Shown: positions 1 to 7,165, numbered from the stretch's first letter. The stretch: DNA of 21,439 bases from RGIG4708 sp045633845 (GCA_045633845.1 JAZQZC010000016.1:1-21439), one strand, 5' to 3'. Made by a program: numbers and translations. Notes: generated by a model from the letters alone, not told the origin.

Positions 1-3
1 CTT

Positions 4-141
4 AGCCTAAGTCTTACCTTAACTATATTCAATTTTCAAAAAGCATTTTTAACAATGCTTTATTTGCTATACACTTTTTTAGCTATACAAAATTATTTGA
101 AAAGTTTTCATTTTTCTATTGACAAATCATAGTTGGTCTCC
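4..141 (-). repeat. Left copy of terminal inverted repeat; probable rRNA operon leader reading out of the window
   Basis: Read on the minus strand, this segment matches 21303-21439 with about seven substitutions and one indel over roughly 138 bases. It starts at GGAGACCAACTATG, contains two TATAGC direct repeats, an AAAGCATT/AATGCTTT hairpin and a boxA-like TGCTTTTTGAAAA (33-45), followed by TTGAATATAG. In Firmicutes, a boxA followed by such a tail is typical of the leader in front of 16S rRNA or of the 16S-23S spacer. An outward promoter at 179-207 supports an operon leader. That it is an rRNA leader is inference, because no rRNA sequence is present. A dispersed repeat of another kind remains possible. 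Confidence 0.7.
116..130 (-). other. Four-codon ORF (MICQ) with good Shine-Dalgarno inside the left leader
   Basis: On the minus strand GGAG (138-141) is followed after 7 nt by ATG ATT TGT CAA TAG. The same mini-ORF and spacing are conserved in the right copy (21314-21328), although bases elsewhere in the leaders differ. Whether it is translated cannot be told from sequence. It may only be a conserved part of the leader RNA. Confidence 0.3.
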
Positions 142-178
142 ATAACAAAACAACATTATATATGTGTATTTTATAGCA

Positions 179-207
179 ATTATAACATACACGGCCATAA
201 AAATCAA
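179..207 (-). promoter_or_regulatory. Sigma-A-type promoter driving the left leader outward
   Basis: The minus strand reads TTGATT (202-207), a 17-base spacer, then TATAAT (179-184). Transcription would run toward position 1 into the repeat. Its -35 lies only 8 bases from the -35 of the oppositely directed promoter of the exporter gene at 216-244. Confidence 0.6.
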
Positions 208-215
208 ATAATTAT

Positions 216-244
216 TTGACTTTGCTCACATCATATGATATTCT
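216..244 (+). promoter_or_regulatory. Sigma-A-type promoter of the EamA exporter
   Basis: TTGACT (216-221), 17-base spacer, TATTCT (239-244), followed 35 bases later by the ATG at 279. It is back to back with the outward leader promoter, so the two could compete or share upstream elements. Confidence 0.5.
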
Positions 245-278
245 TTTTAAGTACAAATTTTAAGAAAAGAGATAAATA

Positions 279-1172
279 ATGAAAAAGACAACATATGCAA
301 CTCTGGCTGCACTATGTGCACAGATTATATTTGGATTTAGTTTTATGTTTACAAAAATTGCCCAATCAGACGCATCACCAATGACGGTAATTGCTAACAG
401 ATATATGGTTGCTCTTGCAGGTATGCTTGCTGCGCTTTTTGTAACAAAATCAAAAATAAAAATAAACAAAAACATATGGAAGCTTGCTTTGATGTCACTT
501 TTTCAACCGGTATTATACTTTATATTCGAAAGCTACGGAATAAAGCTGACTACAAGTGCTTTTTCGTCAGTTATGATTTCGCTTATACCTATAATTTCGA
601 TGATAAGCGGAATATTTATTCTTAAAGAAATACCATCACCGCTTCAATACGTATTTACTGCACTGTCTGTATGCGGTGTTGCAATTATGACATACTCAGG
701 CACAGTTGACGGAACTGTTACACTGCCTGGAGTTGCGTTGCTGTTTGGTGCTGTGATTTCTTCTGTTGGCTACAACGTTGCAAGCAGAAAGTTGTCTGAA
801 GAATTTACTGTTGTTGAAAGAACATTTTCGATGACTGTAATTGGAACATTTACTTTTGTTGTAATAGCATTGATTGAAAATATTAATAGTCCGTTCAGTA
901 TTATTTCTTCTTTTACCGATATGTCATATACTGTGTCAATTTTGTATCTTGGAGTAATTTCTTCGGTAGCTGCATTTTTTATGTTAAATTATGCAAATAC
1001 ATACTTGCCAGTAGCAAAAACTACGGTATTTTCAAACTTTACAACAGTTGTTTCGGTGATTGCAGGTGCAATTTTTCTTGACGAAAAAATTACTGTTGTT
1101 TCTGCTACATCGTCTGTAATGATTATAGCGGGCGTATGGGCAGTACAAATTTTAGATGTCCGCAAAAAATGA
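279..1172 (+). CDS. EamA-family (DMT superfamily) membrane transporter
   Basis: This 297-residue protein is almost entirely hydrophobic and falls into two similar halves of about five helices each, the EamA tandem fold of the drug/metabolite transporter superfamily. The first half begins AALCAQIIFGFSFMFTK and includes the conserved region around SAFSSVMISLIPIISMISGIFILKE (roughly 92-117). The second half ends with the equivalent region around FSNFTTVVSVIAGAIFLDE (roughly 250-270). Length is typical (280-310). Members export or import small metabolites such as amino acids or nucleosides; the substrate cannot be predicted here. The start ATG has an upstream AAGAAAAGAGAT purine stretch. The gene is monocistronic, with its own promoter and a hairpin terminator overlapping the stop codon, and it converges on the gene at 1196-1750. 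Confidence 0.88.
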   Translation: MKKTTYATLAALCAQIIFGFSFMFTKIAQSDASPMTVIANRYMVALAGMLAALFVTKSKIKINKNIWKLALMSLFQPVLYFIFESYGIKLTTSAFSSVMISLIPIISMISGIFILKEIPSPLQYVFTALSVCGVAIMTYSGTVDGTVTLPGVALLFGAVISSVGYNVASRKLSEEFTVVERTFSMTVIGTFTFVVIALIENINSPFSIISSFTDMSYTVSILYLGVISSVAAFFMLNYANTYLPVAKTTVFSNFTTVVSVIAGAIFLDEKITVVSATSSVMIIAGVWAVQILDVRKK

Positions 1173-1196
1173 GTTTGCTATAGCAGCAAACTCATT
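1168..1196. terminator. Bidirectional intrinsic terminator between convergent genes
   Basis: A 12-bp stem (1168-1179 with 1185-1196, core GAGTTTGCT/AGCAAACTC) with a 5-base loop. Read on the minus strand it is followed by six T, so it best serves the 1196-1750 gene. On the plus strand the tail is TTATTTAA. It overlaps the exporter's TGA. Confidence 0.75.
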
Positions 1197-1750
1197 TATT
1201 TAATAATATTCTTATACATAATAGCTTTTAGCATAAAGCCAATACTCTGAATAAAGAAAATCACAGAAATCAGGCTGTTAAAGCCAACTGCTTCGTCAAT
1301 AGGCTTTATCATCGAAAAAGTTCCCGATATAAGCTCTACATAACCTATAATAGCAAAACCAATCCAGCAGCTTATTTTTTCGGACTTCAGTTCGTATGAA
1401 TCCATTACTTTGAGCACTCCCGAAAACAATTCCCAAAATCCAAAAAAGAATGGTATCATAATCGGAATAATCATCTGATTGAATAATGGAAAAAACGACA
1501 ACAAGAGGGCTGTTAATCCATCTGTCATAAGCCATCTTGAACCATGAATTATACAGCTTTTTTTGTAACAAACAAATAAATTAATGAATCCTGCCAAAAA
1601 CATTACAGCACCAAGAGGCCTTGCTATTGTTAAAATATTGTCACTTTTGTGAAAAAGCCCAAAAATACATCCTGCAAACAACAATAATGATACGAACAGC
1701 CAGCAGTATTGAATCCAGGATAATTTACTTGATGAATTTTTATTTTTCAT
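1196..1750 (-). CDS. HdeD/DUF308-family integral membrane protein
   Basis: A 184-residue protein with about six hydrophobic segments (near 14-33, 41-62, 74-95, 96-113, 129-147 and 157-175). The repeated short-helix pattern, with small and aromatic residues around FGFWELFSGVLKVM and GYVELISGTFSMI, resembles the HdeD/DUF308 family, whose members have about 180-200 residues. HdeD was first described in acid resistance of enterobacteria; the role in Firmicutes is unknown. The start ATG follows AAGGAGACCAACCT, a good ribosome binding site that shares its 12-mer AAGGAGACCAAC with the outward leader repeats. An extended -10 promoter lies at 1789-1797. Family assignment rests on hydropathy and local similarity only. 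Confidence 0.65.
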   Translation of the reverse strand: MKNKNSSSKLSWIQYCWLFVSLLLFAGCIFGLFHKSDNILTIARPLGAVMFLAGFINLFVCYKKSCIIHGSRWLMTDGLTALLLSFFPLFNQMIIPIMIPFFFGFWELFSGVLKVMDSYELKSEKISCWIGFAIIGYVELISGTFSMIKPIDEAVGFNSLISVIFFIQSIGFMLKAIMYKNIIK

Positions 1751-1788
1751 AGGTTGGTCTCCTTATATTAATTAAGTTCAAATAACAA

Positions 1789-1797
1789 ATTATATCA
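1789..1797 (-). promoter_or_regulatory. Extended -10 promoter (TGATATAAT) of the DUF308 gene
   Basis: The minus strand carries TGA directly before TATAAT, 39 bases upstream of the ATG at 1750. No good -35 is visible at the expected distance, only T-rich sequence from the tRNA terminator tail. This fits an extended -10 promoter. Confidence 0.4.
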
Positions 1798-1818
1798 CAA
1801 TAATGATAAAAAAGAAAG

Positions 1819-1841
1819 AGACTATTCGCCGAATAGTCTCT
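1819..1841 (-). terminator. Intrinsic terminator of tRNA-Met
   Basis: GAGACTATTCG/CGAATAGTCTC is a perfect palindrome just after the tRNA 3' end, followed on the minus strand by TTTCTTTTTT. Confidence 0.8.
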
Positions 1842-1842
1842 C

Positions 1843-1919
1843 TGGTAGCGGAAAATGGACTTGAACCATCGACACCACGGGTATGAACCGTGTGCTCTAG
1901 CCAGCTGAGCTATTCCGCC
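1843..1919 (-). tRNA. tRNA-Met (CAU), elongator type
   Basis: A 77-nt cloverleaf with an encoded CCA. The acceptor stem is GGCGGAA/TTCCGCT with a G1-U72 wobble and discriminator A. The D arm is GCTC..GAGC, the anticodon stem-loop is CGG-TTCATAC-CCG with anticodon CAT, and the T loop is TTCAAGT. The acceptor sequence and wobble resemble the elongator tRNA-Met of Bacillus, not an initiator. An Ile2 (lysidine) tRNA also has a CAT anticodon and is not strictly excluded. It is transcribed alone from a consensus promoter at 1954-1982 and ends at the hairpin 1819-1841. Confidence 0.95.
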
Positions 1920-1953
1920 GTATTTAACTCTTGTTGTTTTCACAACAAAAGTT

Positions 1954-1982
1954 ATTATACTATTAAATAAATTAATTGTCAA
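1954..1982 (-). promoter_or_regulatory. Consensus sigma-A promoter of tRNA-Met
   Basis: TTGACA (1977-1982), 17-base spacer, TATAAT (1954-1959): a perfect consensus 35 bases before the tRNA 5' end. A small TTGTTG/CAACAA inverted repeat lies in the short leader. Confidence 0.85.
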
Positions 1983-2012
1983 TAGTTTTTTGCAAATTTT
2001 TCTAAAATTAAT

Positions 2013-3281
2013 TTATTTGATTTTTCGGCATTCAACATAAAATCTTTTGTCGTACGCTTCGCCCATTGAAAATGTTTTTCGCGGCAATGCTCCGCACTCA
2101 ATAACCGACTTATACAAATCATTTTTACTCATAACATCCAAAATTATACCTATATTTGATGAATTTTGGGCAAGCTTATGTACATCATCATGGCCGTGTA
2201 TATAATCAACCTCACAATCGTATTTTTTGCAATAATAGTCCAAAAACTTTTGTACCGCGCCAACAGTTAAAAACTCATCAGAATCAGTTATTGTAACAAA
2301 AATAGTTTCTTCATTTTTTACAACTGCAAATTTTTGTCCTGCTGCATTTTTGTCAAATGATATCGTGTACATTTTTGAAAGCTCATCAATAAACAAATCG
2401 TAGTTCGCATCAAAAACAACGCGATGTATTGGTTCAAAAACAAGAGAGTCATCGTGTAAATTTACAAGCTCACAAAGAGCGTAACGCGCAGGCGATTTGA
2501 GAGCTTTATCCCCTATTTGCTGCTTAAGATTGTTGTAATATGCCTTTGCCGTCGCAAGAGAATGATTGCCGTCACCAACCGCAAAAATCAATGGTGAATT
2601 TTCATTGCAGCTGTATTTGGCATTGAAATTTTGCAAATCATCAAGAGCCGCAAGCTTATTTTCCACCTCAATACAAGCAGCTTCAGACATTTTGTAGCCT
2701 GTTATATGACCACTGTTGTTATTCAAATCAAAATCATAAACAACCTCAAATGTATTTTTTATTAAATCATTACATTCAATAATGCTTTTACCATTATCGT
2801 CAATGAGCATCATAATATGCGGAAGCTCAATACAGGCATCCGTCCTGACCTTAAGTCGTGGAGGAATTCTTTCAAGCACTGTGCCCTCGGTAGCTCTGAC
2901 TTTTGACTTTGAACCCTTGTTGTAGTCGTACTCTTCAAGGTCTATAGCACCGACTATACCGCGGCGCACTGCACCGTTTTTTTGCGTACGTTCAACATAA
3001 ATAAAGGTGTTTTTTAATTCTTCAAAAATACCCTCATTTATATATTGATGCATTACATTATTTACATTTTTAATTTTTTTGTCAATATCGTTATCATTAA
3101 GATAAATTTCAGGAACAATAATATTGATTGAAGACCTGGCATCGCCAATATATTCTTTGGTGTTATTCCAGTATTCGTAATCCTGTGTGTACTGATCGCA
3201 GGCAATTACACTCCATTTGCTCATCAAAGCTGAATCTCTTGAAAATTTTGGCAATAAAACATTTGTTCGTTTAAATATCAC
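2013..3281 (-). CDS. DUF1015 family protein
   Basis: I place the start at the GTG at 3281 (422 residues), not at the in-frame TTG at 3350. From the GTG the protein begins MIFKRTNVLLPKF, close to the usual N terminus of this family, and the longer version would contain the gene's own -35 and -10 boxes. Recognisable blocks are KWSVIACDQYTQ, YVERTQ..GAVRRGIVGAIDLEEYDY, RATEGTVLERIPPR, FAVGDGNHSLATAK and DYIHGHDDVH. These are features of the widespread DUF1015 proteins of about 410-440 residues. No reaction is established for the family. It is divergent from rnr and downstream of nothing obvious, and probably monocistronic. No clear terminator separates its stop from the tRNA-Met promoter. Confidence 0.88.
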   Translation of the reverse strand: MIFKRTNVLLPKFSRDSALMSKWSVIACDQYTQDYEYWNNTKEYIGDARSSINIIVPEIYLNDNDIDKKIKNVNNVMHQYINEGIFEELKNTFIYVERTQKNGAVRRGIVGAIDLEEYDYNKGSKSKVRATEGTVLERIPPRLKVRTDACIELPHIMMLIDDNGKSIIECNDLIKNTFEVVYDFDLNNNSGHITGYKMSEAACIEVENKLAALDDLQNFNAKYSCNENSPLIFAVGDGNHSLATAKAYYNNLKQQIGDKALKSPARYALCELVNLHDDSLVFEPIHRVVFDANYDLFIDELSKMYTISFDKNAAGQKFAVVKNEETIFVTITDSDEFLTVGAVQKFLDYYCKKYDCEVDYIHGHDDVHKLAQNSSNIGIILDVMSKNDLYKSVIECGALPRKTFSMGEAYDKRFYVECRKIK

Positions 3282-3312
3282 ATAATCACACCCATCATAA
3301 TTAATATATGTA

Positions 3313-3341
3313 ATTATATAGTAACGACTATCAAAAATCAA
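3313..3341 (-). promoter_or_regulatory. Sigma-A-type promoter of the DUF1015 gene
   Basis: TTGATT (3336-3341), 17-base spacer, TATAAT (3313-3318), about 32 bases before the GTG at 3281. Its position inside the longest possible reading frame is the main reason to prefer the downstream start. Confidence 0.6.
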
Positions 3342-3438
3342 GCCAATCAATCAAAAAATGTCATAAATTTAAAAAAAGACTATCATTTTTATATAAAAAA
3401 TGGTAAAATATATCTGTTATAACGAAAGGATACTCAAA

Positions 3439-5556
3439 ATGTACAGAAAACAAACAGTTTTAAACCTTATAAATGATGAATGTTATGTTCCTATGAAGCT
3501 TAAAGATATAGCCGTTATCCTGTCTGTGCCAAAGAAGGATATTAACGAGTTGGAGAGAATACTCATTGCACTTTGTGACGAGGGCAAAATCATAAAAACA
3601 TCAAAAAATAAATATATGCCGTTAAATAACAATGAGTATGTCAAAGGTATATTTCGTGCAAATGAAAAGGGCTTTGGCTTTGTTATCCCCGATAGCAAAG
3701 ATGAGGATATATTCATTCCGTATGAGCATACATTAACTGCAATGAACGGCGACAAGGTAATTGCTTATATAACTCACAAATCTTCGGGTGACAAAAAACG
3801 CGAAGGTAGAATTTTTAAAATAACAGAGCGAGCAAACGAATATGTTACAGGCACTTACAGTGACGGCAAAAATTTTGGCTTTGTAATTGCTGATGACAAA
3901 AAACTGACAAGTGACATATATATACCTAAAGCCAACCGCCTTGAAGCAAAAAATGGTCAAAAGGTTGTTGCCAAAATAACAAAGTGGCCTGCTGACGGCA
4001 AAAAACCCGAAGGTATAATCACCGAAATTTTAGGCAACCGCGGCGATATAGGACTTGATGTATTGTGCGTGCTTAAGCGGTTTGGCATAAACGAAGAATT
4101 TCCGCAAAAAGTAATTTTGGAGACTGACAGGATTATTGACTGCATATCTGAAAGCGAATTAAAAGACAGAGAAGATTTTAGAAATTCCACAGTAATCACA
4201 ATTGACGGAGCAGATTCCAAAGACCTTGATGATGCTATCTCTGTTGAAAAAATGACGGACAGATATAAGCTGTGTGTACACATTGCAGACGTTTCACACT
4301 ATGTAAAAGAGAACTCTGCAATTGATAAAGAGGCATTTAATCGCGGTACAAGTGTATATTTTACCGACCGTGTTGTTCCAATGCTGCCAAAAAAGCTCTC
4401 TAACGGAATTTGCAGCCTTAACCCCGATAAAGACAGGCTTACATTGTCTGTTGTTATGGAAATAGATTTGAACGGCAATGTTGTAAATCACTACGTTACC
4501 GAGGGAATAATCAAAAGCTGCGAGCGTATGACATACGAAGACGTAACCAAAATTATCGAGGGTGACAAGACACTTTGCGACAAATACTCACATATAAAAG
4601 GTGATATAATCAATATGTTTGATTTGTCACGAATACTTGCTGACAAAAGAAAAAGTGCAGGAAGTATAGATTTTGAATTTCCCGAAACCAAAATTGTGGT
4701 TGACCAAAACGGAAAGCCCACAGATGTATATAAGTATACCCCTGGAATATCCAACAGTATTATTGAAGAATTTATGTTGATTGCCAACAAAACCGTTGCC
4801 GAAGACTTTTTTTGGTTGGAAACACCATTTGTATACAGAGTGCATGAAAAACCATCAAGCGAAAAGCTTTCGTCGTTTAACGAGTTTTTAAAGCCGATGA
4901 ATCTTCGTATACATGGTGACGAGCCGCATCCTATGGAATTTTCTAAAATGCTCAAAAGCATTAAGGGCAGCGACAAGGAATTGCTCATTTCAAAGGTGAT
5001 GCTGCGCTCGCTGATGAAAGCAAAATATTCACCGCAAAATCAAGGTCATTTTGGACTTGCGTTTAAATATTACTGTCACTTTACATCACCAATAAGACGC
5101 TATCCTGACCTAGCAATTCACAGAATTATTAAAGAATATTTAAAATACGGCTTGAGTGATGAACGTATGGCTTATCTTACCAATTTTGCTGCGGCAGCAT
5201 CCGAAAAATCCAGCGAAGCAGAAATCAACGCAATGGAAGCAGAGCGCGCAGTAGAAGATATGAAAAAAGCTGAGTATATGAAGCACCATATTGGTGAGCA
5301 GTATGAGGCAATAATATCCTCTGTAACAAATTTTGGATTTTTTGCAGAGCTTGAAAACGGAATTGAAGGTTTGGTAAGAGTTGCCGACCTTGTTGATGAT
5401 TATTATATTTTTGACGAAAAAAATTATACACTTACAGGAGAGCATAACGGCAAAATGTACAAAATCGGTGACAAAATTAATATTATAGTTACCGGTGCAA
5501 ATGTATCATCTGCCCAAATAGATTTTTATCCTGCGGAGGATTTATACTATGAATGA
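3439..5556 (+). CDS. rnr: Ribonuclease R
   Basis: 3'-5' exoribonuclease that degrades structured RNA and, with tmRNA-SmpB, non-stop mRNA. The start at 3439 gives 705 residues and is preceded by GAAAGGA with 8-nt spacing; an ATG 13 codons upstream has no ribosome binding site. Domain order: winged-helix N terminus (about 1-65), two cold-shock/OB domains (about 68-200), RNB catalytic domain and C-terminal S1 domain (about 617-700). The RNB domain carries DGADSKDLDD with the four expected metal-binding aspartates (about D256, D262, D264, D265), and the HFTSPIRRYPDL motif is intact. There is no lysine-rich tail as in the E. coli enzyme. The stop overlaps the smpB start by 8 bases, so translation is probably coupled. 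A weak AT-rich promoter may lie in 3368-3409. Confidence 0.95.
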   Translation: MYRKQTVLNLINDECYVPMKLKDIAVILSVPKKDINELERILIALCDEGKIIKTSKNKYMPLNNNEYVKGIFRANEKGFGFVIPDSKDEDIFIPYEHTLTAMNGDKVIAYITHKSSGDKKREGRIFKITERANEYVTGTYSDGKNFGFVIADDKKLTSDIYIPKANRLEAKNGQKVVAKITKWPADGKKPEGIITEILGNRGDIGLDVLCVLKRFGINEEFPQKVILETDRIIDCISESELKDREDFRNSTVITIDGADSKDLDDAISVEKMTDRYKLCVHIADVSHYVKENSAIDKEAFNRGTSVYFTDRVVPMLPKKLSNGICSLNPDKDRLTLSVVMEIDLNGNVVNHYVTEGIIKSCERMTYEDVTKIIEGDKTLCDKYSHIKGDIINMFDLSRILADKRKSAGSIDFEFPETKIVVDQNGKPTDVYKYTPGISNSIIEEFMLIANKTVAEDFFWLETPFVYRVHEKPSSEKLSSFNEFLKPMNLRIHGDEPHPMEFSKMLKSIKGSDKELLISKVMLRSLMKAKYSPQNQGHFGLAFKYYCHFTSPIRRYPDLAIHRIIKEYLKYGLSDERMAYLTNFAAAASEKSSEAEINAMEAERAVEDMKKAEYMKHHIGEQYEAIISSVTNFGFFAELENGIEGLVRVADLVDDYYIFDEKNYTLTGEHNGKMYKIGDKINIIVTGANVSSAQIDFYPAEDLYYE

Positions 5557-6010
5557 AGAAAGAAAAATTATTACACAAAACAAAAAGGCATACCACGACT
5601 ATTTTATAAACGAAAAGTTTGAATGTGGTATAGAATTAATAGGAACCGAGGTAAAATCCCTCAGAAACGGAAATGTCAATTTAAAAGACTCATATGCAAC
5701 AATAGACAATGGTGAAGTCTTTATCAAGCAAATGCATATAAGTCCATATGAACAGGGCAACATTTTTAATCGTGACCCAATGCGCCCGCGAAAGCTATTG
5801 ATGCATAAATACGAAATCAGAAGGTTAATTGGCACTTTAAAAGAGGATGGTATTTCATTGATTCCTCTTTCGCTTTATTTTAAAGGTTCAAATATTAAAG
5901 TAGAGCTTGGGCTCGCCAAAGGTAAAAAGCTGTATGATAAAAGGCAATCCATAGCAGAAAAAGACGCAAAACGAAATATAGACAGAAAAATTAAAGAATA
6001 CAATCAATAA
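5549..6010 (+). CDS. smpB: SsrA-binding protein SmpB
   Basis: SmpB binds the tRNA-like domain of tmRNA and delivers it to stalled ribosomes. The 153-residue protein has standard length and the expected blocks: NKKAYHDYFINEKFECGIELIGTEVKSLR, VNLKDSYA, EVFIKQMHISPYEQGN and RPRKLLMHKYEI. It ends in a basic tail (KGKKLYDKRQSIAEKDAKR) that enters the decoding site. Its ATG sits inside the 3' end of rnr, with GGAGGAT a few bases before it. RNase R and SmpB act together on stalled mRNAs, and this neighbourhood is common in Firmicutes. The tmRNA gene (ssrA), often found next, is not in the 187-base gap downstream. Confidence 0.97.
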   Translation: MNEERKIITQNKKAYHDYFINEKFECGIELIGTEVKSLRNGNVNLKDSYATIDNGEVFIKQMHISPYEQGNIFNRDPMRPRKLLMHKYEIRRLIGTLKEDGISLIPLSLYFKGSNIKVELGLAKGKKLYDKRQSIAEKDAKRNIDRKIKEYNQ

Positions 6011-6040
6011 ATTACAAATTTTGGTATGTTATATCATTTT

Positions 6041-6088
6041 GGAGGAAAAGGGAGTATGCACACAAGTAATCTCCCCTCCTCCTTTTTT
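6041..6088 (+). terminator. Terminator of the rnr-smpB operon
   Basis: GGAGG-AAAA-GGGAG pairs with CTCCC-CT-CCTCC across a 16-base loop and is followed by six T. The stem is interrupted by a small internal loop but is very G/C-rich for this genome. Confidence 0.7.
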
Positions 6089-6125
6089 ATTACATCTCAT
6101 ACAAATTAAACATAAATAATCATAT

Positions 6126-6154
6126 TTGATGTTACAAAGATATTTTGCTATAAT
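6126..6154 (+). promoter_or_regulatory. Sigma-A-type promoter of the SleB-like gene
   Basis: TTGATG (6126-6131), 17-base spacer, TATAAT (6149-6154), then AAGGAGAG before the ATG at 6198. It resembles a vegetative promoter rather than a forespore sigma-G promoter. A TGTTAC hexamer (single WalR-like half-site) lies in the spacer region without a partner. Confidence 0.55.
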
Positions 6155-6197
6155 AGCAAAGTAATCCCACAAGTCAATACAAGGAGAGTGATAAGAA

Positions 6198-6851
6198 ATG
6201 AAAAAATCCATTTCTGCTTTAGCCTTAACTATGACATTATTATCTTCTTCCTTGCAAACAAGTGCAAATTATTCTAATGAACTTATTTATTTAGGTTCAT
6301 GGCATACGGAGGTGCCAAAAATCCAGCAGATTTTGTCTGATAAAGGATACTTTAATCATGAAGTAACTGGATATTATGGCAACATAACAAAAACTGCAGT
6401 TATGAATTTTCAAGGTGACTGCGGAATATCAGTAGACGGAATCGTAGGACCTGTTACAAGGTCAAAATTATACTCCGAGTCCTACTCAAACGATGATGTA
6501 TACTGGCTTTCAAGAATTGTACATGCAGAAGCCGAAGGCGAAAGCTATCAGGGTAAAGTAGCTGTTGCAAATACCATTCTCAACAGAGTAAAAAGCAATG
6601 ATTACCCAAATACCATATATGGTGTTATTTTTGACACCAAGCATGGCATACAATACACACCTACCGCTAACGGTAAAATATATAATACACCAAATAACGA
6701 TTCGGTTACTGCAGCAAAAGCAGCACTTAACGGATATAACAACGTTGGCAATTCGATGTTTTTTTATAATCCAAAAAAAGCATCGGGCAGTTGGATAAAA
6801 AACAACAGGAAATTTTATGCTTCAATAGGAAATCATAATTTCCATCTTTAA
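6198..6851 (+). CDS. sleB: SleB-like cell wall hydrolase (spore cortex-lytic enzyme family)
   Basis: A 217-residue secreted protein. Residues 1-23 form a signal peptide (MKKS, hydrophobic core, TSA). Residues about 38-92 are a PG_binding_1 domain (VPKIQQILSDKGYF...GYYG..TKTAVMNFQ...VDGIVGPVTRSKL). Residues about 101-217 are the SleB/CwlJ Hydrolase_2 domain (WLSRIVHAEAEGESYQGKVAVANTILNR), with the likely catalytic Glu111. SleB cleaves muramic-delta-lactam-containing cortex peptidoglycan as a lytic transglycosylase during germination. Architecture and length fit SleB, but its usual partner ypeB is absent downstream and the promoter looks vegetative. A general cell-wall hydrolase of the same family is therefore possible. 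Monocistronic, ending at a strong terminator. Confidence 0.82.
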   Translation: MKKSISALALTMTLLSSSLQTSANYSNELIYLGSWHTEVPKIQQILSDKGYFNHEVTGYYGNITKTAVMNFQGDCGISVDGIVGPVTRSKLYSESYSNDDVYWLSRIVHAEAEGESYQGKVAVANTILNRVKSNDYPNTIYGVIFDTKHGIQYTPTANGKIYNTPNNDSVTAAKAALNGYNNVGNSMFFYNPKKASGSWIKNNRKFYASIGNHNFHL

Positions 6852-6892
6852 TTTAAAACAGCATTATTTGTTAAGTAATTAGTAATAAACAA

Positions 6893-6922
6893 AAAATCCT
6901 CATTCATTGGAATGAGGATTTT
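6893..6922. terminator. Bidirectional terminator between sleB-like gene and tRNA-Arg
   Basis: A 13-bp perfect stem (AAAATCCTCATTC/GAATGAGGATTTT) with a 4-base loop, with A-runs and T-runs on both sides. It serves both convergent transcripts and abuts the tRNA 3' end at 6923. Confidence 0.85.
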
Positions 6923-6997
6923 TGGCATCCCGAACCGGAATCGAACCGATATCTAAGTCTTAGGAGGACCTTATTCTATCCGTTGAACTATCGGGAC
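6923..6997 (-). tRNA. tRNA-Arg (CCU)
   Basis: A 75-nt cloverleaf with encoded CCA. Acceptor GTCCCGA/TCGGGAT with a G1-U72 wobble, discriminator G. D stem GTTC/GAAT, anticodon stem AGGTC/GACTT around loop CTCCTAA (anticodon CCT, reading AGG), T arm ATCGG-TTCGATT-CCGGT. It is transcribed alone from a near-consensus promoter divergent from walR. Confidence 0.95.
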
Positions 6998-7020
6998 ATT
7001 TAAATGCTTCAACCTATATT

Positions 7021-7049
7021 ATATTAAACCAAACAATGTATTTTGTCAA
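7021..7049 (-). promoter_or_regulatory. Sigma-A promoter of tRNA-Arg
   Basis: TTGACA (7044-7049), 17-base spacer, TAATAT (7021-7026), 23 bases before the tRNA. It is divergent from the walR promoter, with the two -35 boxes 25 bases apart. Confidence 0.75.
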
Positions 7050-7074
7050 GAAAATAAATACTATTTAATATCTT

Positions 7075-7103
7075 TTGACATTTTTTGATATATATGCTAC
7101 AAT
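7075..7103 (+). promoter_or_regulatory. Sigma-A promoter of the walRK operon
   Basis: TTGACA (7075-7080), 17-base spacer, TACAAT (7098-7103), about 49 bases before the ATG of walR. One mismatch from consensus, so strong basal expression is expected, as usual for this essential system. Confidence 0.8.
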
Positions 7104-7123
7104 GTATTTGTATATCTAAATAT

Positions 7124-7165
7124 GGAGGTGACTTGGCTTACAGCCGACAATTATGGAAACTTTAA
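7124..7165 (+). other. Strong Shine-Dalgarno with possible leader ORF overlapping the walR start
   Basis: GGAGGTGA (7124-7131) is followed by TTG at 7133, which opens a 10-codon frame (MAYSRQLWKL) ending with TAA at 7163-7165. The walR ATG (7153) lies inside this frame in another register. In the walR frame a TGA at 7129 blocks any earlier start, so the Shine-Dalgarno is about 21-24 bases from the ATG. A GGCT-TAC-AGCC hairpin (7135-7145) between them could shorten the distance. Which of the two operates is not known. Confidence 0.35.

Noticed and set aside
1740..1982. An 80-codon minus-strand frame across the tRNA-Met
   Set aside because: It contains GGIAQLARAHGS, the well-known artefact of translating a tRNA gene; the tRNA, its promoter and its terminator explain the region.
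3309..3325. Possible WalR box TGTAAT-N5-AGTAAC upstream of rnr
   Set aside because: One mismatch at a defined position, far (about 115 bases) from the rnr start and overlapping the promoter of the opposite gene; AT-rich sequence makes such near-matches common.
4491..4988. A 165-codon minus-strand frame
   Set aside because: Antisense to the RNB domain of rnr, which is fully conserved on the plus strand.
6130..6141. WalR half-site TGTTAC in the sleB-like promoter
   Set aside because: Only a single half-site; the position five bases on does not match the consensus.
6011..6197. A tmRNA gene after smpB
   Set aside because: The gap is only 187 bases, contains a terminator and the next promoter, and shows no tRNA-like end sequence.
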